In this document: positions 33,852 through 40,738 of the stretch, one piece after another
Layout of the letters: every line of letters begins with the position of its first letter
Position numbering within the stretch: the first letter of the stretch is position 1
Made by a program: the position numbers and the translations under genes
Assembly: GCA_024235315.1 (NCBI GenBank)
Contig: JACKMP010000002.1
Location: 310,001 to 374,000 of the forward strand
DNA from: Chromatiaceae bacterium
GTDB taxonomy: Bacteria > Pseudomonadota > Gammaproteobacteria > Chromatiales > Chromatiaceae
Length of the DNA: 64,000 nt
Reading direction: 5' to 3'
The notes under the pieces: generated by a model
Seen by the model: the letters and a program-made list of their open reading frames with translations, nothing else
Told to the model about the DNA's origin: nothing
Database searches by the model: none

Positions 33852-34161
33852 AGCTCCCGGCCAAATGGTAGGCCTGGGTGGCCTTGCGTCCCTTGCTGCT
33901 ACGCCCCAACTCGGCGGCAACCCGGTCGCGTGCCTCGATACTCTGCGCCATCAGGCGCTTGTCCAGATCAAGGATCGCACGCACACGGTCGGTGACAAAC
34001 TCGTCAACCGGGGCATGAGTGGCAAAAGCCTCCTCGAGCAATTGGCGGCGTGCCGGTTCCAGCGCGACCACAGCATCCCAGTCGCCTTCGTCACCGAGTT
34101 CGGCCATGCGCCGGCTCATGCCCAGCGCGTCGTCCAGCAATTGGTGACGTGACGGTGACAT
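33850..34161 (-). CDS. FliT-like flagellar chaperone
   Basis: A 103-residue helical protein directly after fliS on the minus strand, three bases apart. Its position and pattern (LLDDALGMSRRMAELGDEGDWDAVVALEPARRQLLEE..., then RVRAILDLDKRLM) match short FliT-type proteins, which bind the filament cap protein FliD and regulate assembly. Sequence similarity of FliT is weak in general, so position carries most of the weight. Confidence 0.6.
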   Translation of the reverse strand: MSPSRHQLLDDALGMSRRMAELGDEGDWDAVVALEPARRQLLEEAFATHAPVDEFVTDRVRAILDLDKRLMAQSIEARDRVAAELGRSSKGRKATQAYHLAGS

Positions 34162-34164
34162 CGC

Positions 34165-34605
34165 TCAGATCGCCTCTTTCGCGGCCGCGTACTTGGTCCC
34201 GCCGACGCTGCGCACGGACTCCGGCATCGCGTCCCAGGCGCCCTTGATCTCGAGCAGCAGGTCGATCACCTCGCTCAGTGCGTTGGCATCGTTGTGCGCC
34301 GTGGCATCGATCAGGCGACGGGTCATGTAGGCATACAGGTCGTCCAGATTGACCGCGATCGCACCCCCGGCATCCATGTCGAGACTGGTACGCAGGCCGT
34401 TGATGATGGACATTGCCCAGGTGATCTGGCGGCTTTTCCCTTCGAGGTCGTTGCGTTCGATGCAGCCCTTGGCGGTGGCGACTTTTTCCAGCGCCCCCTC
34501 CATCAGCATCTGTACCAGCCGGTGCGGGCTGGCATACGCGACTTCGGATTCGGCAGCGACCTTGCCGTACTGAGCAACACCTGAGCGTTTCTTGCCGTAG
34601 GTCAT
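34165..34605 (-). CDS. fliS: Flagellin export chaperone FliS
   Basis: A 146-residue helical chaperone that binds the flagellin C-terminus and prevents early assembly in the cytoplasm. It shows the family start (AQYGKVAAESEVAYASPHRLVQMLMEGAL) and INGLRTSLDMDAGGAIAVNL with the LYAYMTRRL segment. It lies downstream of fliD and flanks the FliT-like gene. Confidence 0.95.
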   Translation of the reverse strand: MTYGKKRSGVAQYGKVAAESEVAYASPHRLVQMLMEGALEKVATAKGCIERNDLEGKSRQITWAMSIINGLRTSLDMDAGGAIAVNLDDLYAYMTRRLIDATAHNDANALSEVIDLLLEIKGAWDAMPESVRSVGGTKYAAAKEAI

Positions 34606-34707
34606 TTATCGGTTTTCCAGAGTGATCTCAAGACATTCAAGCTAACGGCAACCAGGGACGGAAATTGAGGGAATTCGAGTCACCAATCGACCCTGGATCG
34701 GCCATCG

Positions 34708-36045
34708 TCAGGATGAAAAGTTCTGCAGCAGGAAGGCACTGGTGCTCTGCAGACTGCCAACCAATTGATCCAGCGCGGAATATTGCCGGCGCATCGCGAT
34801 CTCGCGCAGATCCAGGCGACGCTCCAGTTCCGCCTGGTCGCTCTCCAGGCGTTTCACCCGGCTGTTCAGACCGTCGACCCGGCTGTCGATCACGCCGTCG
34901 TTGTCGAGCATGCTGTCGGCCAGTGTCTCGAAACGGAATGCGTACCCCTGGTCGTCGTTGGCGAACAACTGGGCCACCGAGTTGAAATCGGTGTCCAGGG
35001 CTTTGCTGAATTCGCTGCTGTTGAGCGTCAGCTGCCCGGTGTCGCGGTCGGTCTTGATACCCAACGACGACAGCGCATTGTAGCTGCCGGTCAGGCCAAC
35101 GGGCTGGGTGTTCAGCGCGCCACGCATCAGGCGTTCGACACTGCGCAGCGTCGAATCACCGGCCAGATCACCTTCGCGCAGCGCGGCCATGGTCGAGAAA
35201 ACGTTGTTGTAGGCATCGACGAATTTCTTCGCGGATTCCTCGATCGCCCCGCTGTCGCGAGTGACATTCAGGATCGCGCTGCCTTCGCCCTTGAGGGTGA
35301 TATTGAGGCCGTCGATCACCGTACTGATATTGTTGCTGGACGATGTCAGGTCGAAGCCGTCAATGCTGTACGACGCATCCAGCTCCATCAGGTCGGTCAG
35401 CGTCGCCCCCTGGCTGTCCTGGTTGGTGGTCGCAAAGTTGAAGGTTCCGGCGCCGATTGCCCCGCCAAAGGAGAGTTGCACACGGCTGTCGTAACCGGAC
35501 TCTTCCGCGGTCAGGATCAGGCGCTGGTTGCCGCCACCGACGTTGAGGATGGTCGCGGTCACACCGGGGTTGTCAGTGGCCGAGTTGATGGCGTCGCGAA
35601 TCTCGCTGAGGGTCTTCGCGGTGGACAGGTCGATGGTCGTCGATTCGGTACCGACCGTCAGGGTCAACGCGTCACCGGCGCCACCACCGTGCGTATCTGT
35701 CTCAAGGAAGGCGTCGGAACCCATCTTGTGGTTCTGCGCCAGGCGGGTCACATCGAGGTTGTAGATTCCCGCCGCCGCCTCGCTGGCCGCCGATGCAGTC
35801 ATCACATCCTCATCGGATGACTCCGACTGGAAGATGCGGAATGCATCCAGCGAGCTCAGGCCCTTCATCGCGTCCTGGAATGACGAGATGGCGCTCTTTA
35901 GCGAGCCGTAGGCGGAGATCTGTGCCCGCGTGTCCGATTCCCGCCGCTGCAATGCGACCAACGGCTGACGCTCCAGTGACATCAGCTGCGAAACGATGGT
36001 CTCGATATCCAGCCCCGAACCCACTCCGGCCGCGGTAATCGCCAT
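34708..36045 (-). CDS. fliD: Flagellar filament cap protein FliD
   Basis: A 445-residue filament cap (hook-associated protein 2). The N-terminal region GVGSGLDIETIVSQLMSLERQPL and the C-terminal coil (SRVKRLESDQAELERRLDLRE..., then YSALDQLVGSLQSTSAFL) are conserved. The middle is the variable beta-rich head. It sits between flaG and fliS in the filament cluster. Confidence 0.96.
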   Translation of the reverse strand: MAITAAGVGSGLDIETIVSQLMSLERQPLVALQRRESDTRAQISAYGSLKSAISSFQDAMKGLSSLDAFRIFQSESSDEDVMTASAASEAAAGIYNLDVTRLAQNHKMGSDAFLETDTHGGGAGDALTLTVGTESTTIDLSTAKTLSEIRDAINSATDNPGVTATILNVGGGNQRLILTAEESGYDSRVQLSFGGAIGAGTFNFATTNQDSQGATLTDLMELDASYSIDGFDLTSSSNNISTVIDGLNITLKGEGSAILNVTRDSGAIEESAKKFVDAYNNVFSTMAALREGDLAGDSTLRSVERLMRGALNTQPVGLTGSYNALSSLGIKTDRDTGQLTLNSSEFSKALDTDFNSVAQLFANDDQGYAFRFETLADSMLDNDGVIDSRVDGLNSRVKRLESDQAELERRLDLREIAMRRQYSALDQLVGSLQSTSAFLLQNFSS

Positions 36046-36088
36046 GTCGATATCTCCTTCGTTTCAACCCAGGTGTTTGCCCGTAAGT

Positions 36089-36463
36089 TCAGGCAGAGTC
36101 TCGAAAAAACACCCCCGCCGCATCTTGCAGCCGCTTGCGCAGATGGATCAGCTCCTCGCTGGGGATCTGCCGCACGACCTCGTCAGTCTCACGATCGATC
36201 ACCTTGATGACGGTGTCGCCACTGTCTTTGTCGACCGAGAACCTGAGTTCTCTATGCAATTCCCGAACCAAATTGTTCAGGTCAGAGACCACATCCTCCA
36301 GCGGCTCTTTCTCCTGTGCCGCCTTTTTGGCCTCGCGGGCGCTTTCCGCGGCCTCATTCTGCTTCAAATCCGATGCCACCCTTCCCGTCGCCGCAGCGGG
36401 ACTGCTCTGCGCCGCGGGCGTAAGGATCGGCTTGATCATCCCTATATCGTTGTTCATCGCCAT
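36089..36463 (-). CDS. flaG: FlaG family protein
   Basis: A 124-residue protein with a low-complexity N-terminus and the conserved FlaG C-terminal region (LHRELRFSVDKDSGDTVIK, then IDRETDEVVRQIPSEEL). FlaG affects filament length or adhesion and is normally found between flagellin and fliD, as here. ATG 36463 or 36457 could be the start. Confidence 0.92.
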   Translation of the reverse strand: MAMNNDIGMIKPILTPAAQSSPAAATGRVASDLKQNEAAESAREAKKAAQEKEPLEDVVSDLNNLVRELHRELRFSVDKDSGDTVIKVIDRETDEVVRQIPSEELIHLRKRLQDAAGVFFRDSA

Positions 36464-36604
36464 GTCCCCATTGTCAGCCGGTCAACCAGCCGCACCGAGT
36501 GCTCGACCCGGCCAGTCCCCCGGACCCGCGGAGCAGAGGCCCCGCGGTCCGACTCTCACGTAGCTTCGGGATGGGCTCGCGCCACACCCATCGCTACTTG
36601 ACGT

Positions 36605-36612
36605 TTATCGTC
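36605..36612 (-). promoter_or_regulatory. Weak candidate sigma-28 -10 element upstream of flaG
   Basis: On the minus strand GACGATAA differs from the sigma-28 -10 core GCCGATAA by one base and points at flaG. The expected -35 (TAAAGTTT) eleven bases further upstream is poor, so I hold this weakly. Confidence 0.25.
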
Positions 36613-36650
36613 CAACTGACGCCTTCCTCGAATCGAAAGGTTCGCCAGAT

Positions 36651-37493
36651 TTACCGCAGCAGTGACAACACGTTCTGCGGCAACTGGTTGGCCTGGGCCA
36701 ACATCGCGGTACCTGCCTGCTGCAGGATCTGCGAGCGTGTCAGGTTGGCCGTCTCGGCAGCGAAATCGGCGTCCATGACGCGACTGCGGGCCGCGCTCTG
36801 GTTCTCGATCACGTTGGCGTTGTTGCGCACGGTCGCCTCGAGGCGGTTCTGCTTGGCGCCAAAGTCGGCACGCTTGGCAGAGATGTTGTTGATCGCGGTA
36901 TCCAGCAGCGCGACCAGCGACCCTGCCTGGCCACCGGAACCGATCGACAGGTTGCCCAGCACCGAATTCAGACCACCCGAGGCCAGGGTCTTGGTCTGCA
37001 GGGCCTCGGTGGAGATCTTGATCTGGTAGCTGCCGCCAGCCTTGAAGCCGACCTGCATGGTCAGCGAGGCATTGGTTGCCAGCAGGTTGGTGCCGTTGAA
37101 TTCGGTCGAATCGAAGATGCGGTCGATCTCGGCCTTGAGCTCGTTGTACTCGTCCGACAGAGAGTTCTTGTCCGAGTTGCTCACAGTGCCGTTCATCGAC
37201 TGCACCGTCAGCTCACGCATACGCTGCAGCATGTTGGCGACTTCGTCGAGCGCGCCTTCCGCGGTCTGCAGCAGCGAGATGCCGTCGTTGGCGTTGCGGT
37301 TGGCCTGTTCGAGGCCACGGATCTGCGAGGTGAAACGCTGCGCGATCGCCAGACCGGCCGCATCGTCCTTGGCGCGGTTGATACGCAGACCGGACGACAG
37401 ACGCTCCAGCGAGGTCGCCATGCTCGACTGCGAGTTCATCAGAACGCGCTGCGAGTTCAGCGACATTACGTTGGTGTTGATTACCTGTGCCAT
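36651..37493 (-). CDS. fliC: Flagellin (copy 1)
   Basis: A 280-residue flagellin with only D0/D1 parts and a short centre; no large D2/D3. N-terminal MAQVINTNVMSLNSQRVLMN and C-terminal LTRSQILQQAGTAMLAQANQ are the conserved export and assembly coils. It is nearly the same as copy 2 in both ends, with different middle residues (KISTEALQTKTLASGGLNSV). AGGAG lies eight bases upstream; an 11-bp hairpin stands just before this site. The Ser/Thr-rich centre is the likely target for legionaminic acid glycosylation by Maf. Confidence 0.96.
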   Translation of the reverse strand: MAQVINTNVMSLNSQRVLMNSQSSMATSLERLSSGLRINRAKDDAAGLAIAQRFTSQIRGLEQANRNANDGISLLQTAEGALDEVANMLQRMRELTVQSMNGTVSNSDKNSLSDEYNELKAEIDRIFDSTEFNGTNLLATNASLTMQVGFKAGGSYQIKISTEALQTKTLASGGLNSVLGNLSIGSGGQAGSLVALLDTAINNISAKRADFGAKQNRLEATVRNNANVIENQSAARSRVMDADFAAETANLTRSQILQQAGTAMLAQANQLPQNVLSLLR

Positions 37494-37508
37494 TTCTTTC
37501 TCCTATGA

Positions 37509-37533
37509 CCGGTCGGCTGCACCAGCCGACCGG
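37509..37533 (-). promoter_or_regulatory. Perfect hairpin just upstream of the flagellin copy 1 ribosome binding site
   Basis: CCGGTCGGCTG and CAGCCGACCGG form an 11-bp stem with a 3-base loop, ending a few bases before the AGGAG of fliC copy 1. No T-run follows on the minus strand, so a leader structure affecting stability or translation is more likely than a terminator. Confidence 0.5.
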
Positions 37534-37546
37534 GGAGTTATCTTCT

Positions 37547-37577
37547 GGCGGATATACGATCAGTCGTATCTACCGCC
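37547..37577 (-). promoter_or_regulatory. Leader hairpin shared by both minus-strand flagellins (copy A)
   Basis: An imperfect hairpin with arms starting GGCGGATATACGA and ending TCGTATCTACCGCC. The same element occurs at 38506-38536 upstream of flagellin copy 2; only the 4-base loop differs. Confidence 0.55.
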
Positions 37578-37598
37578 TCCGGGGATCTCGATCGAGCG

Positions 37599-38450
37599 TT
37601 AACGCAGCAGCGACAGCACGTTCTGCGGCAACTGGTTGGCCTGGGCCAACATCGCGGTGCCTGCCTGCTGCAGGATCTGCGAGCGAGTCAGGTTGGCCGT
37701 TTCGGCTGCGAAATCGGCGTCCATGACGCGGCTGCGGGCTGCGCTCTGGTTCTCGATCACGTTGGCGTTGTTACGCACGGTCGCCTCGAGACGGTTCTGC
37801 TTGGCACCGAAGTCGGCACGCTTGGCAGAGATGTTGTTGATCGCGGCGTCCAGCTTGCTGATCATCGCCGAGGCCTTGGTGACCGTGGAGATCGCGTTGG
37901 CGGCGACGGTGTTGATCACGAACGACACACCACCACCGGCGTAGGTACGGCTGGCCATGTTGAACGTCGAGATCTTGATCTGGTAACTGCCACCGGCCTT
38001 GAAGCCGACCTGCATGGTCAGCGAGTTGGTCGTCCCCAGCAGGTTGGTGCCGTTAAACTCGGTGGAGTCGAAAATGCGATCGATCTCTGCCTTCAGCTCG
38101 CTGTATTCGTCGTTCAGCGAGTTGCGGTCGGAGGCGCTCACGGTGCCGTTCATCGCCTGCACACCCAGCTCACGCATGCGCTGCAGCATGTTGGCGACTT
38201 CGTCGAGCGCGCCTTCTGCCGTCTGCAGCAACGAGATGCCGTCGTTGGCATTGCGGTTGGCCTGTTCGAGGCCACGGATCTGCGAGGTGAAGCGCTGCGA
38301 GATTGCCAGACCGGCCGCATCGTCCTTGGCGCGGTTGATGCGCAGACCGGACGACAGACGCTCCAGCGAGGTCGCCATGCTCGACTGCGAGTTCATCAGA
38401 ACGCGCTGCGAGTTCAGCGACATGACGTTGGTGTTGATTACTTGTGCCAT
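37599..38450 (-). CDS. fliC: Flagellin (copy 2)
   Basis: A 283-residue flagellin of the same short D0/D1 type. Its ends match copy 1 almost base for base. The centre differs (STFNMASRTYAGGGVSFVINT...), so the pair is a tandem duplicate with diverged surface loops. It lies 105 bases upstream of copy 1. GGGAG is the ribosome binding site. Clear sigma-28 or sigma-54 sites are not seen upstream. Confidence 0.96.
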   Translation of the reverse strand: MAQVINTNVMSLNSQRVLMNSQSSMATSLERLSSGLRINRAKDDAAGLAISQRFTSQIRGLEQANRNANDGISLLQTAEGALDEVANMLQRMRELGVQAMNGTVSASDRNSLNDEYSELKAEIDRIFDSTEFNGTNLLGTTNSLTMQVGFKAGGSYQIKISTFNMASRTYAGGGVSFVINTVAANAISTVTKASAMISKLDAAINNISAKRADFGAKQNRLEATVRNNANVIENQSAARSRVMDADFAAETANLTRSQILQQAGTAMLAQANQLPQNVLSLLR

Positions 38451-38505
38451 TTTCTATCTCCCTTTAATCGATCAACAGCACACGCCGATCGAGGAGTTAG
38501 TCTTT

Positions 38506-38536
38506 GGCGGATATACGATTGTTCGTATCTACCGCC
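38506..38536 (-). promoter_or_regulatory. Leader hairpin shared by both minus-strand flagellins (copy B)
   Basis: Same 31-base element as at 37547, 56 bases upstream of the flagellin copy 2 ATG. Conserved arms with a changed loop in two flagellin leaders suggest a selected structure or a recent duplication. Confidence 0.55.
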
Positions 38537-39090
38537 TCCCGTTGGCCTGACGTTGCAGGCCTGGATTGCCGGTCAAACCGACGCTCCGAATCCGTAAAGG
38601 CGGTGGACGACTATAGATAGATGGGTGACTGCCGCTAGGGCTGCTCGACATGGCACGAAGGCCAGGGTGTACGCACCTTGGGTGCGCTCCCGAAGTTGCC
38701 GCCGGGGCGGCGCGACAGGCGGACCTGTGGCAGGTGCCTGCTGTCTACTTCCTGCAACCGAACGGCGCTTGAAGCTGCCTGAACGATCGCCTGATGCCGA
38801 GCGGATATGCTGACCCAAATATCTGCATTTACCGCCTTCGCGAAATTGAGCGGCCGTCCATCAGCTTTCTTTAATACCTAAAATCTCCAATTTCGATTTA
38901 TTTTCGGACCGCCGCCGGTTGCGCAACTCAGCGGCCACCTCGCATGCCGGCAACATCTGGCATCGATTCTGCATACCCCTCTTGCAGCGGTGATGAGGTG
39001 TCAATTTTCCGTTAACAGGCCAGAAACCCGGTCAAGTGCCTGACGAAAGACGCGATTCACCTTTTTTGCGAATTCGAAAGGAGCATTGCG
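38537..39090. other. Divergent intergenic region between flagellin copy 2 and fliW
   Basis: I see no gene here; open frames lack a start with ribosome binding site and lie in GC-skewed noncoding sequence. It holds the promoter of fliW (sigma-54 type at 38958), an AT-rich stretch at about 38865-38905 and presumably the promoter of the minus-strand flagellins. Confidence 0.6.
38958..38973 (+). promoter_or_regulatory. Sigma-54 promoter for fliW
   Basis: TGGCATCGATTCTGCA has the invariant GG and GC ten bases apart and matches TGGCA...TGCA of the -24/-12 consensus. It lies 118 bases before the fliW start and points toward it. Confidence 0.6.
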
Positions 39091-39552
39091 ATGTCATCTG
39101 CCCAACCCCTTGTCGACAACGGAGCCCACGCCATGGAGATCAAGACCCGCTTTGGCGCCCAACAGATCGATCCCGCCTCGGTCATTCATTTTCCAGACGG
39201 CCTGGCCGGATTCGAGCAGCTGCATGAGTTCAAGCTGTTCCACGAGGAAGGCAAACCGACCGTGTTCTACCTGCAGTCGCTCCAGGACCCCGAGGTCCAG
39301 TTCCCGGTGGTCAATCCCGACAACTACCAGGTGAGCTACGAATGCGTGCTCAGCGACCAGGAGGCCTCCACGCTGCAGCTGGAAGACCCCAGTGACATCG
39401 CCGTGCTGGTCACCCTGGCCCAGGCCGGCGAGCACGATCGTGGCATTCACGCCAATTTCATGGGCCCGATCATGCTCAATACGCGCAAGCGCATCGGCCT
39501 GCAGAAACAACTCAACCAGGTGAGCGGCAGCGTGGTGATCCGCGCCGAGTAG
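39091..39552 (+). CDS. fliW: Flagellar assembly factor FliW
   Basis: A 153-residue protein with the FliW pattern (IHFPDGLAGFEQLHEFKLF, then YLQSLQDPEVQFPVVNP and FMGPIMLNTRKRIGLQ). FliW binds flagellin and antagonises CsrA, which represses flagellin translation. ATG 39091 has AAAGGAG seven bases upstream; an ATG at 39133 is closer to the usual start (MEIKTRFG), but the ribosome binding site favours the longer form. It is next to a third flagellin and followed by a terminator. Confidence 0.94.
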   Translation: MSSAQPLVDNGAHAMEIKTRFGAQQIDPASVIHFPDGLAGFEQLHEFKLFHEEGKPTVFYLQSLQDPEVQFPVVNPDNYQVSYECVLSDQEASTLQLEDPSDIAVLVTLAQAGEHDRGIHANFMGPIMLNTRKRIGLQKQLNQVSGSVVIRAE

Positions 39553-39657
39553 ATCTCAGCGATGGGCAAGGGCCTGCCGCCCCCCTGCCCGGCAAAGCGG
39601 CAAGTGCTTGCCACTCCGCCTGAAACAGCCAGTTCCTCCGCAAAGCGATAAGCCTTT

Positions 39658-39691
39658 ACCCCTTTCGATTTTTGATTGAAAGGGGTTTTTT
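39658..39691 (+). terminator. Rho-independent terminator after fliW
   Basis: CCCCTTTC and GAAAGGGG form an 8-bp stem with an 11-base loop, followed by six T. It ends the fliW transcript about 110 bases past the stop and separates it from the sigma-54 promoter of flagellin copy 3. Confidence 0.88.
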
Positions 39692-39749
39692 CTTGCCTGA
39701 TCACTATTTTTTTGCTGCTTTTCGTCGACATTAGCGGGCCAAACAATAT

Positions 39750-39765
39750 TGGCACCATGTTTGCA
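39750..39765 (+). promoter_or_regulatory. Near-perfect sigma-54 promoter for flagellin copy 3
   Basis: TGGCACCATGTTTGCA contains TGGCAC and TTGCA with GG and GC ten bases apart, essentially the sigma-54 consensus. It stands 82 bases upstream of the flagellin ATG at 39848. An activator such as FleQ or FlrC would be needed; no binding site can be named from sequence alone. Confidence 0.85.
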
Positions 39766-39847
39766 TTGATTGAGGCGTGACGCATTCGCCCGGCGCTCAG
39801 TGCCCGACGCGAACTGTTTGAAACCGGAAAAACATGAGGCCCCGAAA

Positions 39848-40699
39848 ATGGCACAAGTGATCAATACGAACATGATGTCCCTGAACAGTCAGCGGGCACT
39901 CACGAATTCACAGAACAGCATGACGACGTCGCTCGAGCGTCTATCGTCCGGCCTGCGCATCAACCGCGCCAAGGACGATGCCGCCGGCCTGGCGATATCC
40001 GAACGACTGACCGCACAGATCCGCGGTCTCGAACAGGCCAACCGCAACGGCTTGGACGGCATCTCGCTGATGCAGACCGCGGAAGGCGCACTCGACGAAG
40101 TCGGCAACATGCTTCAACGCATGCGCGAACTGGCCGTGCAGTCAGCCAACGGCACCGTCAGCGCCGCCGACAAGCGCTCGCTGAACGACGAGTTCCTCGA
40201 ACTGCGCGACGAGATCGACCGGGTATTCAACTCGGCCGAATTCAACGGCGTGAACCTGCTCGGTACAACCGCATCCCTGACGCTGCAGATCGGCTTCAAG
40301 GCGGGCAACAGCTATATGTTGGTGGTATCGACCATCGACATGGAAAACCGTGGCTTTGCCAGCGGCGGGCTGTCGTTCATCGTCGGCGCCACCGCATCGC
40401 GCCAGATCTCCGCCGCCAGCAAGGCGTTGTTCATGTTGAGCAAGCTGGACGCAGCGATCGACACCATCACGCAGAAGCGTGCCGACTTCGGTGCCAAGCA
40501 GAACCGCATCGAGGCCACGCTGCGCAACAACGCCAACGTGATCGAGAACCAGTCGGCCGCACGCAGCCGTATCCGCGACGCCGACTTCGCCGCCGAGACG
40601 GCAAACCTGACGCGCACGCAGATCCTGCAGCAGGCAGGGACCGCGATGCTGGCCCAGGCCAACCAGTTGCCGCAGAACGTGCTGCAGCTTCTCGGCTAG
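39848..40699 (+). CDS. fliC: Flagellin (copy 3, sigma-54 type promoter)
   Basis: A 283-residue short flagellin with the conserved ends MAQVINTNMMSLNSQRALTN and ILQQAGTAMLAQANQLPQNV. It is clearly more diverged from copies 1 and 2 than they are from each other (for example ERLTAQIRGLEQANRNGLDG). The ATG at 39848 follows GAGG. The sigma-54 promoter and separate strand point to different timing. maf and legB follow within short gaps, so a flagellin is transcribed with its own glycosylation genes. Confidence 0.95.
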   Translation: MAQVINTNMMSLNSQRALTNSQNSMTTSLERLSSGLRINRAKDDAAGLAISERLTAQIRGLEQANRNGLDGISLMQTAEGALDEVGNMLQRMRELAVQSANGTVSAADKRSLNDEFLELRDEIDRVFNSAEFNGVNLLGTTASLTLQIGFKAGNSYMLVVSTIDMENRGFASGGLSFIVGATASRQISAASKALFMLSKLDAAIDTITQKRADFGAKQNRIEATLRNNANVIENQSAARSRIRDADFAAETANLTRTQILQQAGTAMLAQANQLPQNVLQLLG

Positions 40700-40738
40700 A
40701 CTTGAAGCGGTTTTCAAACAGTCACGGCGGCACATTCG

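Noticed and set aside
38750..38770. Sigma-54 site on the minus strand for flagellin copy 2
   Set aside because: The -12 part (TTGCA) is good but the -24 GG is lost, and a second candidate nearer the gene has two extra bases in the spacer.
38573..38818. 81-codon minus-strand frame upstream of flagellin copy 2
   Set aside because: No ribosome binding site or recognisable motif; lies in the flagellin regulatory region.
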